NCBI GenBank assembly: GCA_020440025.1
Contig: JAGROX010000058.1
Span: forward strand, 7,122 to 59,645
Origin: Verrucomicrobiia bacterium
GTDB taxonomy: Bacteria > Verrucomicrobiota > Verrucomicrobiia > Verrucomicrobiales > DEV007
Direction: 5' to 3'
DNA: 52,524 nucleotides
A model generated the notes under the pieces. That model saw nothing but the letters and a program-made list of their open reading frames with translations. It did not search any database and had not been told where the DNA came from. This document shows positions 34,484 to 44,999 of the stretch, piece after piece (position 1 is the first letter of the stretch; each line of letters starts with the position of its first letter). The position numbers and the translations under genes are program-made.

Positions 34484-36097
34484 ATGAAAATTCGCCTCTT
34501 GGCCCTTCTCCTAACCCTGGTCGTGCCTGCCTTTGGCGGGGAGAAACCGAACATCGTCATCATCATGGTCGATGACATGGGAATCTCCGACATCGCTCCC
34601 TACGGCGGCGAGATTCCCACGCCCAACCTCGATGCCCTGGCAAAAGGTGGCGTTCGCTTCTCCCAATTCTACAACACCGGCCGTTGTTGCCCTACCCGCG
34701 CGTCGCTGCTGACGGGCTTGTATTCGCATCAAACCGGCATCGGTTGGATGACCAATGATCAGGGAGTTCCCGGCTATCGCGGTCGACTCAACGAACAATG
34801 CGTCACCATCGCCGAAGTGCTGAATACCGCAGGCTACCTCACCGCCATGACGGGGAAATGGCACGTCGGCTTCGAGTCGGGAGTCACGCCAGCTTCGCGC
34901 GGTTTCCAGCGAAGCCTCAACCTGCCCGCCGGAGGTCTCCATTTTTCGAATCAAACCGGCTCGAAAGGCAATACCCAGCTCTATCTCAACGGTGAAAACG
35001 TGGCCAAGAACGACCCGAGATTCTCCCCTCCGTGGTATGGCGCCGACCTGTGGACCGAGCAGGGCATCCGATTCATCGATGAAGCCATCGCGGAGGAGAA
35101 GCCGTTCTTCCTCTATCTCGCCCACGTCGCCCCGCACTTTCCCTGCATGGCTCCCGAGGAAACCATCGCGAAATACCGGGGCAAATATCTCGCCGGTTGG
35201 GACAAGCTCCGAGAGGACCGCTATGCACGCCAGATCAAGCTGGGCTTGATCGATCCCAACTGGCCGCTGACGCCACGTCCCGACCAGATCCCGGCATGGG
35301 ATTCGTTGAGTGACGCCGAAAAAACTCGCTATGATGACATGATGGCCATCTATGCCGCCATGATCGATGAGGTGGACAGGAACCTCGGCAAATTCGTTTC
35401 AGCGCTGAAGCAACGCGATCAACTCGACAACACCCTCATCCTTTTTCTGTCGGACAACGGCGGCAATGCCGAGGCGGGCATCAAAGGAAGATACGAAGGC
35501 GAGCATCCCGGCGACCCGCATTCCAATGTGTTCATCGGACAATGCTGGGCGCACCTGAACGACACCCCGTTCCGAAAATACAAACACTACAATCATGAGG
35601 GCGGCATTGCCTCGCCCCTGATCGCCCATTGGCCAGCCTCCACCAAGCCCCGCACCGGTCCCGACGGCTGGATCGATACGCCGACGCATCTCATCGACCT
35701 CATGGCCACTTGCGTTGATCTGGGAGGCGCTGACTATCCGAGTTCCTTCAAAGGAGAAGCCATCACCCCGATGGAAGGACAAAGCCTGAGACCACTCCTA
35801 ACCGGCGAAGGCACCTTTTCCGAACGCCCGCTTTTTTGGGAGCACGAAGGCAATGCCGCCATCCGAGTCGGTGACCGCAAGCTCGTCCGAGAAGGAATCG
35901 GCGGCCTTTGGGAACTTTACGATCTCAAGGCGGACCGCACCGAGCAACACGACCTCGCCGCCGAGAGCCCGGAGGAAGTGGCTTCGCTAAAGGCTCAATG
36001 GCAGACCTGGGCCAGACGCGCCATGGTCCTGCCCAAGCCAGGAAAAGGTAAAGGCAAAGCCAAGGGAAAAGGAAAGAAGACGACCGCGCCCAACTGA
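34484..36097 (+). CDS. Exported sulfatase (type I, formylglycine)
   Basis: 537 residues from ATG 34484, chosen because MKIRLLALLLTLVVPAFG is a clean signal peptide; other in-frame starts lie at 34439 and 34460. Sulfatase motifs: IVIIMVDDMGISD (metal Asp pair), CCPTRASLLTG with Cys 68 as the residue expected to become formylglycine, GKWHVG, and LFLSDNGGNAE. The C-terminus is an unusual Gly/Lys tail (KGKGKAKGKGKK). It would remove sulfate esters from extracellular polysaccharide. The only FGE-like domain in the window (46208) is far away and lies in a damaged kinase fusion, so the activating enzyme is probably elsewhere. Confidence 0.93.
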   Translation: MKIRLLALLLTLVVPAFGGEKPNIVIIMVDDMGISDIAPYGGEIPTPNLDALAKGGVRFSQFYNTGRCCPTRASLLTGLYSHQTGIGWMTNDQGVPGYRGRLNEQCVTIAEVLNTAGYLTAMTGKWHVGFESGVTPASRGFQRSLNLPAGGLHFSNQTGSKGNTQLYLNGENVAKNDPRFSPPWYGADLWTEQGIRFIDEAIAEEKPFFLYLAHVAPHFPCMAPEETIAKYRGKYLAGWDKLREDRYARQIKLGLIDPNWPLTPRPDQIPAWDSLSDAEKTRYDDMMAIYAAMIDEVDRNLGKFVSALKQRDQLDNTLILFLSDNGGNAEAGIKGRYEGEHPGDPHSNVFIGQCWAHLNDTPFRKYKHYNHEGGIASPLIAHWPASTKPRTGPDGWIDTPTHLIDLMATCVDLGGADYPSSFKGEAITPMEGQSLRPLLTGEGTFSERPLFWEHEGNAAIRVGDRKLVREGIGGLWELYDLKADRTEQHDLAAESPEEVASLKAQWQTWARRAMVLPKPGKGKGKAKGKGKKTTAPN

Positions 36098-36194
36098 ACA
36101 TTGACGAATCTTGCTTTTTTCTCCCTCATTGAAGAGGGTCAAGTCCGCCATTCAACCCTGTTGAATCGCTTCCAAAACAATCCCCACTCCCGAA

Positions 36195-38546
36195 ATGAAA
36201 CAAGACATCACTCGACGCACCGCCCTGAAATGGACCGCCGCCGCTGCCGCGGGCATGGGAATTCGGCCCGGCAACGCATCCGCTGCGACCAAGACAACCG
36301 ACAGCTGGAGCCAAACGCACGATAGAGTCTGGATCGGCGGTGACTACTGGGCCAACCCGATGGAGGATTGGCGGGTCGCGGACGGGGCCGCAGAGTGTCT
36401 GAGTTTGGGCGGCAACCGAAGCATTCACTCCATCACCCACCAACTCACCAATCCCGCCGCCGGTTTTTCGATGTCGGTTGGCGTCCGGCAGTTGGAAACC
36501 AAAGGCAAGGATGGCGGAGCCGGATTTCGCATCGGCATTCGCAGCGAGCTCAATGAATACCGCAGCAACTGTTTTGTCGGCAAAGGCGTGAACGCCGGAA
36601 TTGCCAATGACCAGTTGGTATTGGGATCGAAAACCACACCACTCACCGCTCCGGGCGATCTCTCGAAAGGAGTCGATCTCCACCTGACGGCCACTTCTGA
36701 AGGAAATCAAATCGCTCTGACCCTGGTCGCCAAATCACCCGAGTCGGGAGCGCTCCTCGGCGAGGTCAGCCAGAAAATCCCTGCCGATAACGCCTTGGGA
36801 AATGTCGCACTGGTGAGCAACTTCGCCGGCGAAGGCAAAGCCGGCACCAATGGCAAGGGAAAAGGCAAAGGAAATCCCGCCGGAGGAGCGGCCCGCCACG
36901 CTTTCCGCAACTGGACGATCGAAGGGGAGGCTTTCACGGTGAATCCCGAACGCCGCTTTGGTCCGATTCTGTGGTCGATGTACTCTCTGAGCGATTCGCG
37001 CAGCGACGAGGGATTCGTCATGAAAATCAGCGCCCTCACGGGGCCGATGGGTAAGGACGACAGTCAGGTGGTGGAACTGCACATTCAAGAAGGTGGCGCT
37101 TGGAAGTCACTCGGCGAAGCCACCCTCGATCCTTATGCCTGGGTGGCCACGTTTCGCATTCCCCATTGGAACGAAAAGGAGACCACACCCTACAAGTTGG
37201 TCTATCGGGAAAAACATCGCGACGGCTCAGAGACGCCCGATGAATGGACCGGCACCATCCGGGCCAATCCCGTCGGCCGCCCGCTGAGGATGGCCGCGCT
37301 CACCTGTCAAAATGATTACGGATTCCCCTACGAGCCGGTGGCCAACAACGTGGTCAAGATGGACCCGGATATTGCCTACTTCTCCGGCGATCAGATCTAT
37401 GAAAACCACGGCGGCTTCGGTATCATTCGCGAGCCGGCGGAGCCAGCCATCCTGAATTTCCTGCGAAAACAGTATCAGTTTGGCTGGGCATTTCGCGAGT
37501 CCATGCGCCACTGTCCCACGCTCTGCCTGCCGGATGATCATGACGTGTTTCAGGGCAACATCTGGGGCGAAGGCGGTGCACCGATGCAGGGACTCGACCA
37601 GGGAGCGTCTTCCAAGGGTGGCTATCGCGAACCAGCCAAGATGGTGAACGTGGTTCACAAGGTCAACTGCGCCCATCACCCAGATCCCTTTGATCCCACG
37701 CCGTGCCTGCAGGACATCAGCGTCTACTACGGCGACATGGTTTATGGCGGCGTTAGCTTTGCCATCATTGCCGACCGCCAGTGGAAAAGCGGACCGGAGA
37801 AGGTCGAAACCGGCAGCGGTCGGGCCGATCACGTACAAGACAAGGATTTCGACACCTCGGTCCTCGACAAACCCGGGCTGGTGCTTCTGGGCGAACGACA
37901 GGAGACCTTTCTCAAACAATGGGCCAATGACTGGCGCGGTCATACCCTCAAATGCGTCTTGAGCCAGACCGTCTTCGCTGGAGTCGCCACCCATCACGGA
38001 GGTTATGATGGCTACCTCAAGGCCGATCTCGACGCCGGTGCCTGGCCACAGACTCCTCGCAACCGGGCCATCGAGCTGATGCGTCCCTCGATGGCGTTGC
38101 ACATCAATGGCGACCAACATATCACCACCCTTTCCCAATATGGCGTGGAAAAACAACGGGACAGCAACTGGTCCTTCTGCACTCCTGCGATTTCCGCCGG
38201 CTATCCGCGCTGGTGGCGTCCGGATGAAGTGGGCATGCCGCATGAGAATCGGCCTCAACACGGGGAGGATAACACCGGCGAGTATCTCGATGGTTTCGGC
38301 AACCGCGTCTATGTCTACGCGGTCGGCAATCCGTTGGTCGGCAAGGCTCCCAATCGCTATGACAAGGCGCACGAAAAAGGAAGCGGCTTCGGATTCGTCA
38401 CCTTTGACACCGAAGCAAAGACCTATCTCGTCGAGTCCTTCCGATTCCTCGTCGATCCCACCGATGGCAAACCCGAGAATCAGTTTCCCGGATGGCCGGT
38501 AACCATCCAACAGGCGGAAAACCGGGGCGAAAATGTGATCGCCTAA
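36195..38546 (+). CDS. PhoD-like metallophosphatase with jelly-roll N-domain
   Basis: 783 residues from ATG 36195. Twin-arginine signal [15 protein letters not shown]. Residues about 40-240 form a beta-rich domain, interrupted by a GKGKGKG segment at about 217. The PhoD-like part carries metal-binding motifs: [19 protein letters not shown], and NGDQHIT, plus VLSQTVFAG. PhoD proteins are calcium/iron phosphodiesterases or phosphatases. It lies 97 nt downstream of the sulfatase and shares the odd Lys/Gly-rich element with it, so the two may be coregulated. Substrate not evident. Confidence 0.87.
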   Translation: MKQDITRRTALKWTAAAAAGMGIRPGNASAATKTTDSWSQTHDRVWIGGDYWANPMEDWRVADGAAECLSLGGNRSIHSITHQLTNPAAGFSMSVGVRQLETKGKDGGAGFRIGIRSELNEYRSNCFVGKGVNAGIANDQLVLGSKTTPLTAPGDLSKGVDLHLTATSEGNQIALTLVAKSPESGALLGEVSQKIPADNALGNVALVSNFAGEGKAGTNGKGKGKGNPAGGAARHAFRNWTIEGEAFTVNPERRFGPILWSMYSLSDSRSDEGFVMKISALTGPMGKDDSQVVELHIQEGGAWKSLGEATLDPYAWVATFRIPHWNEKETTPYKLVYREKHRDGSETPDEWTGTIRANPVGRPLRMAALTCQNDYGFPYEPVANNVVKMDPDIAYFSGDQIYENHGGFGIIREPAEPAILNFLRKQYQFGWAFRESMRHCPTLCLPDDHDVFQGNIWGEGGAPMQGLDQGASSKGGYREPAKMVNVVHKVNCAHHPDPFDPTPCLQDISVYYGDMVYGGVSFAIIADRQWKSGPEKVETGSGRADHVQDKDFDTSVLDKPGLVLLGERQETFLKQWANDWRGHTLKCVLSQTVFAGVATHHGGYDGYLKADLDAGAWPQTPRNRAIELMRPSMALHINGDQHITTLSQYGVEKQRDSNWSFCTPAISAGYPRWWRPDEVGMPHENRPQHGEDNTGEYLDGFGNRVYVYAVGNPLVGKAPNRYDKAHEKGSGFGFVTFDTEAKTYLVESFRFLVDPTDGKPENQFPGWPVTIQQAENRGENVIA

Positions 38547-38555
38547 CGCGAGGAT

Positions 38556-38912
38556 TCAATCATCACTGGCGAACGCATCCTCTGATACATCGGGCAACGC
38601 TCCGCAAGAGTCATCGGATACCGACTTTTCCCGTCGCGTCCGATGACCGGGCTTGGCGAGAATTTCAATGTAAATGGCGCTCCAACTCTTTTCCGGGGCA
38701 GAGTTGATGGCGCTCGTGATCTCGGCGACGTGAACCGTTTCGGCTTGATCTTGATCGGCGCCTACCCGGCAATCGAAATCCCAGAAATCCACGCCTTCCG
38801 GCAATGTTTTCCGTCGCTCCCGCTTCAGATATTTTCTGATATCATGGTGAATCTGCTCGAGCACTCGCGCAGGTTGGTGCCCGGCCACTTCCAGGGAAAA
38901 CGTTTTCTTCAT
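38556..38912 (-). CDS. DUF6172 family protein
   Basis: 118 residues from ATG 38912. The family pattern is unmistakable: MKKTFSLEVAGHQPARVLEQ, HDIRKYLKRERRKTLPEGVD, FWDFDCRVGAD and IEILAKPGHR. Usual members are about 95-105 residues; the last 20 here (SVSDDSCGALPDVSEDAFAS) form an acidic extension. Small cytoplasmic protein of unknown function. It starts 1 nt after the stop of the sialate O-acetylesterase gene, which suggests cotranscription. The 3' end converges on the PhoD-like gene with a 9-nt gap. Confidence 0.85.
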   Translation of the reverse strand: MKKTFSLEVAGHQPARVLEQIHHDIRKYLKRERRKTLPEGVDFWDFDCRVGADQDQAETVHVAEITSAINSAPEKSWSAIYIEILAKPGHRTRREKSVSDDSCGALPDVSEDAFASDD

Positions 38913-38913
38913 A

Positions 38914-40659
38914 TCATTTTTTCTTCGCGGCTGCAGGAGCGGTGGCCTTGTATTTCACCAGAAGAGCCTGCTGCTTTTTCGTGAGTTCCCGGTATTCGTC
39001 GCTGTTGCGATCGAGGCTCGCGCGCTTGGCAGCCAAGGCTTTGATCTCCAATCCGAGGGCGAGCCGCTCGGCGATGGCGGGATCGACTTTTTCCTCCACG
39101 TCATCCCAGTCATCGGTGCGGAAAACCGAGGCGGGAAGTCCATCGCTGTTGACGAGATTGGAGCCTTCAGGATTCGACGCCCATGCGTAGCGAACGGCCA
39201 CGGGAGGAGTCACCTTTGGGCTGCTGACAATCACACTGTCCTTACCGTCGATTTTTGCGTTGGCCCAGTGCCAGACCTTGTCGACCCCAGCGATCTCGAA
39301 GCGTTTCAGGTCACCTCCATCCCGAGATTTCAAACCTTCACCCGCTTGGGCAAAGGTCACGCGCATGGCATTTCCCTTCACCTCGCTCGTCTGGTAAAGC
39401 GGCCCCGAATAAATCAGGTCGCGACCGTAGTCTTTTGCCAGGGCCCAACGAGCCAGACGCTCACCGGGATCCTGCTTGTTCTTGGGATGAATGTCCTTGG
39501 CCTCCCCCACGTCGTTGATGATGGCCATACCGGTCTTGGGCGTGGTATCGAGCACGAGACGCATCCTGTCCTGCAACAAAGCCCAGGCATCCGGAGTGCC
39601 CGGCTCGGTGGACGGATCCCGAAAGTTTGCCAGTTGCACAAAATAGAAGGAAAAATCATCACCCCAACGCTCCCGCCAATCGCGAATCATCAGCGGCAGC
39701 GTCTGATCATAGGGCACGGCTCCGGGCTTGGCGTTGCCCTCTCCCTGATACCAGATGGCACCTCGCATGGTGTATCCGGCAAAAGGATTGATCATGGACG
39801 CAAACAACACGCCGGGCTGACCTTCGGTATCGAGTGGCCGTTTCGGGGGCGTGGGCTTTTTCGCGAGGCGTCCCCGCTCGGCAGCGGGTTTCGCTTTCCA
39901 GGCGGCCATCGCACCTTCCCATTGATCCAATTGGGTTTCGTATGCCGCTTGAGCCTTGGCCGGATCGAAGGCGGCGTCGGCCTGCAGGGTCCGATCCACC
40001 AGCGCCTTGGTTCCCGGCAAGGTGTTGAGAGCTTCGCGACTGGTGAAAGTCTCCACCGGTTTGCCGCCCCAGGCCGACTTGATCACTCCGACCGGAATGC
40101 CGAGCTCGAGATGCAATTTCCGCGCGAAGAAAAACGCCACCGCCGAGTAGCTTGGCACGGTTTCCGGACTGCAGAGCGACCACTCTCCCTCGATGTCATC
40201 CTGCGGCTCGACCGCTGTCACCAGCGGCGCATTGAACATCCTGAGCTGGGGATGGTTTGACTGCGCGATCAGCTCCGCGTAGTCCGGCACGCGATCCATG
40301 GTGAAATACATGTTCGACTGGCCCGAAGCGAACCAGACTTCGCCAACGAGCACATCCTCGATCTTCACCGTATCACTCCCCGAAGTCACCGTCAGGGTCG
40401 CTCCCACGACATCCGCTTCACCGGTCTCGATTTCGGCCCGCCAGCGGCCATCGGCATCGGCTTTTGCCGTGGCGCTCTTGCCTTTGAAAGAAACGGTAAC
40501 CTCGGCATTGGGGGACGTTTTTCCCCAGACCGCTGCCGGTCGCTCGCGCTGGAGGACCATGTGATCGCTGAAGAAATGCGGCAGCGAAATTTCGGCTCGG
40601 AGACTACCTGGATTGAGAAAACCAAGAACGAGAGAAAAAAGAATGAGTTGGCGTTTCAT
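38914..40659 (-). CDS. Exported sialate O-acetylesterase family protein
   Basis: 581 residues from ATG 40659. Signal peptide MKRQLILFSLVLGFLNPGSL, then the family's opening LPHFFSDHMVLQRERPAAVWG. Nucleophile motif FASGQSNMYF and the C-terminal Asp-x-x-His in AKDIHPKNK complete an SGNH-type active site; GAIWYQGEGNA is also typical. An insert rich in Lys/Pro/Ala (about residues 250-285, AAERGRLAKKPTPPKRP) is seen. These enzymes deacetylate plant or algal polysaccharides as well as sialic acids; with the neighbouring sulfatase and uronate genes, polysaccharide deacetylation is likelier. Confidence 0.9.
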   Translation of the reverse strand: MKRQLILFSLVLGFLNPGSLRAEISLPHFFSDHMVLQRERPAAVWGKTSPNAEVTVSFKGKSATAKADADGRWRAEIETGEADVVGATLTVTSGSDTVKIEDVLVGEVWFASGQSNMYFTMDRVPDYAELIAQSNHPQLRMFNAPLVTAVEPQDDIEGEWSLCSPETVPSYSAVAFFFARKLHLELGIPVGVIKSAWGGKPVETFTSREALNTLPGTKALVDRTLQADAAFDPAKAQAAYETQLDQWEGAMAAWKAKPAAERGRLAKKPTPPKRPLDTEGQPGVLFASMINPFAGYTMRGAIWYQGEGNAKPGAVPYDQTLPLMIRDWRERWGDDFSFYFVQLANFRDPSTEPGTPDAWALLQDRMRLVLDTTPKTGMAIINDVGEAKDIHPKNKQDPGERLARWALAKDYGRDLIYSGPLYQTSEVKGNAMRVTFAQAGEGLKSRDGGDLKRFEIAGVDKVWHWANAKIDGKDSVIVSSPKVTPPVAVRYAWASNPEGSNLVNSDGLPASVFRTDDWDDVEEKVDPAIAERLALGLEIKALAAKRASLDRNSDEYRELTKKQQALLVKYKATAPAAAKKK

Positions 40660-40789
40660 GTGAGTGTTTGCGGTGGGTTTGTCAGCACACTGGGGAATAG
40701 CTACCTTCTGGGGAAATCGGCTCGATGCAATGAATCAGTGCCCCACGATGAAGCGTGATGGATCGAGAGCTGGGAATAGCGGTTCGGAA

Positions 40790-41605
40790 TCAGGCATTTT
40801 CTTCGATCCTGCTGATGGCGTCCGCGAGCGCCTGGTCCTCCATTTCAATGAGGTGACTCTGATCCGGAAAACGTCCCTCTCTCACATCGGCGATATATTC
40901 ACTGAAAGCGGCCACCCTTTCCTGCTGAAGTCGCCGGTATTCCTCGACAAAGTTGCGATAGGCCTTGGCATGGCGCGGGAGGCGTTCGTCGTAGTCGCCT
41001 AGAATGTCGCATGAGAAGAGAAACTGGGTATCACACCCCGTTCCGGAACCCAATGACATCAGCAACATCGAGGTCTTCGAGCAGAGATAGGTCGCCAATT
41101 GATGAGGCACGACTTCCAGTTCCGCAGCGTAGGCGCCCGCGCTCTCCAGTTCTTTCATCCTGTCGTAGATCTGACGGGCTTCGTCGGCGGTTCTTCCCAT
41201 CGCCCGGTAGTTCGTCCAGGTAACGTGGCGCGGCACCAAGCCCAGATGCCCGACGACCGGGATGCCCTCGCGCGCCATCGCCTCGATGATGAAAGGACTG
41301 GCCGAGCAATAGACCGAGCTAGCCCCCAGTTCCAGCGCCTGAAAGCCGATCCGAATCGCTTCTTCCTGTGAAGCCATGCCGTGGGGAGTGGCCGCCGAAA
41401 GAAAGCTGCTGGGTGCCGCCTCAACCAGCTTCGGCAAACGGGCCTGGGCCTCCGGTGAATCAAAGCTGCAGCTCATCAAATCCACGCCCGCCTGTTCTGC
41501 CGCAGTGGCCTCCTCGGGCGATTTCACATGGATGTGGGTCAGACAGCGTTTGCCCTTCAGCTGCCGGAGATCGTAAACGGTATATTTTTTGCGGGGACGA
41601 AGCAT
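40790..41605 (-). CDS. PanB-like protein lacking the usual metal ligands
   Basis: 271 residues from ATG 41605. Resemblance to ketopantoate hydroxymethyltransferase is clear in overall length and in YTVYDLRQLKG, GIPVVGHLGLVPRHVTW, GAYAAELEVVP, LLMSLGSGTGCDTQFLFSCD and ILGDYDERLPRHAKAY. The region that in PanB is VGDSLG reads SCSFDSPE, the DLPF-type region reads LSAATPHG and the KxEG region reads VYCSASP, so three metal ligands appear replaced. The catalytic Glu (AAELEVVP) is kept. It may act on another substrate or have lost activity. A pantothenate role should not be assumed. Monocistronic or last gene before the esterase. Confidence 0.75.
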   Translation of the reverse strand: MLRPRKKYTVYDLRQLKGKRCLTHIHVKSPEEATAAEQAGVDLMSCSFDSPEAQARLPKLVEAAPSSFLSAATPHGMASQEEAIRIGFQALELGASSVYCSASPFIIEAMAREGIPVVGHLGLVPRHVTWTNYRAMGRTADEARQIYDRMKELESAGAYAAELEVVPHQLATYLCSKTSMLLMSLGSGTGCDTQFLFSCDILGDYDERLPRHAKAYRNFVEEYRRLQQERVAAFSEYIADVREGRFPDQSHLIEMEDQALADAISRIEENA

Positions 41606-41671
41606 GTCGAAAGATTAGGGAGGTTGCCCGGTGATTGCAATCGCGGACAAACGGCGTAGGTCTCGTAAGGA

Positions 41672-41707
41672 TCAATCTATTGCTTCATTCGGGTGAAGCA
41701 TGATTGA
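41672..41707. promoter_or_regulatory. Long imperfect stem in divergent intergenic region
   Basis: TCAATC-TAT-TGCTTCA (41672-41687) pairs with TGAAGCATGATTGA (41694-41707) around loop TTCGGG, with a 2-nt bulge. It lies between the PanB-like gene (minus, start 41605) and the esterase (plus, start 41807). It may be an operator for both or an mRNA structure in the esterase leader, about 100 nt before its ATG. Confidence 0.45.
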
Positions 41708-41806
41708 CCCAAGAAACTCAGGCGCTTAGAGCTGTATTCCAAACATTTCCTATCTCCTGTCCCGTAGAATGGACGAACCAAAAACCATCTATTGCCAATC
41801 GAGGCC

Positions 41807-43732
41807 ATGAAGCACTTCCTTGTCATCGCGCTCCTGGTCACCGGTTCGGCGATCGCATTCGCCGACGTGCCACAGACGGTGGAGCAAACCTGGGCATCAT
41901 TCGATCCTCATGCCGAACCACTGGAGGTGGAACTCATTCGCGAATCAACGGCCGACGGCATCGTCCTCCGCCAGATTCGCTATGTGGTCGGCACGTTCGG
42001 GGGAAAGAAAACCCGCGTCGCCGCCTTCTATGCCTTCCCCGAAAGTGGCAGGGACCTCCCCGGCATCGTGCAGATTCACGGCGGCGGACAGCGCGCGCGG
42101 GCGGAGGAGGCGCGCTTCTGGGCATCGCACGGCTATGCCGCCGTCACCGTCAACTGGGGAGAGCATGTCATCGGTGAAGAGAAAGACCTCAACACCGACT
42201 GGGCGGGCATTCCCGCAGGCTTCCTCGATCCCAAGCATCACAATGATGTCACGCCTGAGACAGGCACGGTGCATAGAAAGCCTCACCCCTGGAACAGCAG
42301 CTGGCTTCTCTATTCTGCCGCGGCACGGCGGGCAATCACGTTTCTCGAGGAGCAACCCGAAGCGGATGGGGCGAAGGTCGGCATCACCGGTCACAGCATG
42401 GGCGGCAGGCTGACTGTATTAACGGCGATCGATCCTCGCGTCAAGGCGGCCTCTCCATCGGTGGGTGGGAGCGGCTATCTCTACTCGGACATCACAGGAG
42501 TCCCCGGATCCGCCCGACGGATGCAGGCAGACCTGGAACTCTACAACGCCACCCTCGATTGCAGAAACTACTGGCCACTCATCCAGTGCCCGCTGATGTT
42601 TCTCGGTGCCACCAATGACTTCAACTCCCCGATGGAGTTCGTGGTGCGCAGCTTCCGCAATCTGCCGAAATCAAACGGCGCGATGTCGTTTACACCGCAC
42701 ATGAATCATCGCTTCACCGCAGACAATTACGCGGCCCGGGTTCGCTGGTTCGACACCAACTTGAAAGGCACGTTTTCATTTCCCAAACCGGCCAGGGCCC
42801 AATTGAACCTGAAGACTGGCGACGGGATCCCCCGCTTTGTCGTGCGACCTGATCTCACCGGTCCGCATGAGATGAAAAGCGTCCGGATCTTCTACGGCTA
42901 CGAACGCGATCCACGAGTCCGCTTCTGGCGAACTGCGGACGTGTCCCGCGACGGCGATACCTTCACCGCCCCCTGTCCCGTGATGGATTTGGACGAACCG
43001 CTCTTCGTCTTCGCCAATGTCACCTACGACACGGGCGCAGCGATCACGATGCCCGCCGGATTTGACGACACGGCCCTGCTCACGATCACCAGCGATTGTC
43101 GTCAGGCTTTTCCCCGGCAACTCGTCGAAGCCGGAGTCAAAGCGACCGGAGAACGCCAGCGCCTCATCGAAGATTTCGTCCACGGATGGCGCGACTGGTC
43201 CCTCGTGGGGACGGGACACACCGAGCATTGGAACTATCAGACCTTCAAGGTAAACGATCCCGCCCACTTCGGTCCGCGCGGCGCCTCGCTCGCGTTGGAA
43301 ATCGAAACCACCGCACCAGGCAACACCCTCGCCGTGGTGCTCGAAACCGACGGCTGGCGGGGATACACTGGTCGAAAGACGCGTCGCTTTGTCGCCATGA
43401 CAGAGCTGCCCGAATCCGGCCGCCACACCCTCAATCTACCGATCGGGAAATTCGTCACCGCCGATGGCGAGGCCCTTGAGAACTACGACTTTGTCACCAG
43501 CCTGACCCTGACACCAGGACAGAAAGAAAACCCGAAACAGGTGCCGACCGTCTGGCAGGGCAAAGTCCCCACGTTCCAGAATATCCGATGGGAGGGCGGA
43601 GAGTTCGCCCCGCGTCCCCGTCCCTATCTGAAACTGGGCGCCAGCGAAATCGACGCCGATGCCGCCTTCAGCGAGCAATTTGAGAACGCCGTCGATGAAT
43701 CGGTCCAACGGGAAGCACAGGATCGGAACTGA
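41807..43732 (+). CDS. Exported alpha/beta hydrolase, acetylxylan-esterase-like
   Basis: 641 residues from ATG 41807, with GAGG just before it. Signal peptide [19 protein letters not shown]. The alpha/beta-hydrolase part (about residues 50-335) contains [20 protein letters not shown], nucleophile motif [14 protein letters not shown] and [12 protein letters not shown] (acid) and the His in HMNHRF. Residues 335-640 are beta-rich with sugar-binding-like segments and no second catalytic site. The family includes dienelactone-hydrolase-like and acetyl-esterase proteins often found beside polysaccharide genes. The next esterase gene starts about 120 nt downstream on the same strand. Confidence 0.85.
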   Translation: MKHFLVIALLVTGSAIAFADVPQTVEQTWASFDPHAEPLEVELIRESTADGIVLRQIRYVVGTFGGKKTRVAAFYAFPESGRDLPGIVQIHGGGQRARAEEARFWASHGYAAVTVNWGEHVIGEEKDLNTDWAGIPAGFLDPKHHNDVTPETGTVHRKPHPWNSSWLLYSAAARRAITFLEEQPEADGAKVGITGHSMGGRLTVLTAIDPRVKAASPSVGGSGYLYSDITGVPGSARRMQADLELYNATLDCRNYWPLIQCPLMFLGATNDFNSPMEFVVRSFRNLPKSNGAMSFTPHMNHRFTADNYAARVRWFDTNLKGTFSFPKPARAQLNLKTGDGIPRFVVRPDLTGPHEMKSVRIFYGYERDPRVRFWRTADVSRDGDTFTAPCPVMDLDEPLFVFANVTYDTGAAITMPAGFDDTALLTITSDCRQAFPRQLVEAGVKATGERQRLIEDFVHGWRDWSLVGTGHTEHWNYQTFKVNDPAHFGPRGASLALEIETTAPGNTLAVVLETDGWRGYTGRKTRRFVAMTELPESGRHTLNLPIGKFVTADGEALENYDFVTSLTLTPGQKENPKQVPTVWQGKVPTFQNIRWEGGEFAPRPRPYLKLGASEIDADAAFSEQFENAVDESVQREAQDRN

Positions 43733-43853
43733 CTTTCCAACCTGCCCAACAGGATCGTTGGGGAGCCACCGACCGAACCGAGTTCCGACGACAGAGAAAC
43801 AGGTTTGCGCCCCACCCCTGATCGGTCGATCGTCCCTTCTCCTTTTGCTAACC

Positions 43854-44972
43854 ATGATCCGGAATACGGCCTCTCTTCTCATCACCTTTTTCGTGATTCT
43901 CTGCGGCTTTGCCTCGCGGGCCGAAGACATTTCTGACGGTGCCTACGCCATGGTCTACGCACAACGATTGCTCTCCCGAAGCGACGCAAATGGCGACGGC
44001 ACTATCGAAAAACCGGAGGCAGGCAGACTGTGGCGTGTCATGCAAGGTCTCGATGCGAATCACGATGACAAGTTGACCCTGGATGAGTTGACCAAATCCC
44101 CAATTCCCTACCTCCCGGGCGAAGGTGAGCAGAAGCTCAATCTACTCTACAAGAAAACGCCCGAAGAAGATCTCTACTTCGATCTCTACTACCCGAAGGG
44201 CAACCATTCGAAAAAACTCCCCGTCGTCATCTACACCCACGGCGGCGGCTGGGCGGCGGGCAGCAAGCACGGGATCACTTCGACACATGTTGCCAAAGTC
44301 TACCTGGCCCTTCTCGACAAAGGCTTCGCCGTCGCGGCGGTGAACTACCGGCTCTACAGGAAAGATGGAGCCGTGGCGATGCGAGACTGCGTCATCGACG
44401 CCAAGGACGCGGTTCGTTATCTCGCGAAGAACAGCGAAAGTCTCGGGCTCGACCCCATGCGATTCATGGTCCACGGCGATTCCGCCGGAGGACAGATCGC
44501 GCAGATGTTGCTGCTTTCTTCGCCCCGGAGCCTTCCCGGCGATCCGACGCTGGCGGACGCAGACTACCAAATGATCGGGGGCGTCTCCTGGTATGGTCCC
44601 TGCGATTTTGAAAAGACCGATCTCTTTAATCACGACGACCGCCCCGACTTTCGGGACCGCTTTGGTCCCCGCATCCTCAAGCCCGATACCGATCCCAAAG
44701 ACCGACTGGCACTTTACCGGGAAATGAGCCCGATCCAGTATCTCAAAAAGGACAGCTCTCCCCTGCTCATGATCCAAGGCGACCGGGACACCACCATCCC
44801 GGTGAAGCACGCCTACTACATGCAGGAAAAGGCGAAAGCAGCCAGCGCTCCCGTGGAAACCCTGATCATCAAGAATGCCGGACACAACTGGAGGGCAGTG
44901 GACGCCGCCATCGAGCCGACTGTCGACGAAATCATTGCCAGGACCGTCGCGTTTTTCGCCAAGCAGCGCTAG
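43854..44972 (+). CDS. EF-hand plus alpha/beta-hydrolase esterase, exported
   Basis: 372 residues from ATG 43854; earlier in-frame starts lie inside the previous gene. Signal peptide [20 protein letters not shown]. Two EF-hand loops appear at about residues 43-54 and 69-80 ([24 protein letters not shown]), both with calcium-type Asp/Asn ligands. The BD-FAE-like hydrolase follows: [10 protein letters not shown] oxyanion-hole motif, nucleophile [10 protein letters not shown], Asp in QGDRDTTIP and His in KNAGHNW. Calcium may couple to activity or location outside the cell. Likely removes acyl groups from polysaccharide. The closing hairpin at 44972-44999 may end transcription. Confidence 0.88.
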   Translation: MIRNTASLLITFFVILCGFASRAEDISDGAYAMVYAQRLLSRSDANGDGTIEKPEAGRLWRVMQGLDANHDDKLTLDELTKSPIPYLPGEGEQKLNLLYKKTPEEDLYFDLYYPKGNHSKKLPVVIYTHGGGWAAGSKHGITSTHVAKVYLALLDKGFAVAAVNYRLYRKDGAVAMRDCVIDAKDAVRYLAKNSESLGLDPMRFMVHGDSAGGQIAQMLLLSSPRSLPGDPTLADADYQMIGGVSWYGPCDFEKTDLFNHDDRPDFRDRFGPRILKPDTDPKDRLALYREMSPIQYLKKDSSPLLMIQGDRDTTIPVKHAYYMQEKAKAASAPVETLIIKNAGHNWRAVDAAIEPTVDEIIARTVAFFAKQR

Positions 44973-44999
44973 GCCCATCCGACCTCCCAATGATGGGTC
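44972..44999 (+). terminator. Possible terminator hairpin
   Basis: GGCCCATC (44972-44979) and GATGGGTC (44992-44999) form an 8-bp stem with one mismatch right after the esterase stop. No T-run follows. Confidence 0.3.

Noticed and set aside
37227-38510. A 427-codon minus-strand frame opposite the PhoD-like gene
   Set aside because: Antisense shadow; the plus strand has metal motifs and a twin-arginine signal.
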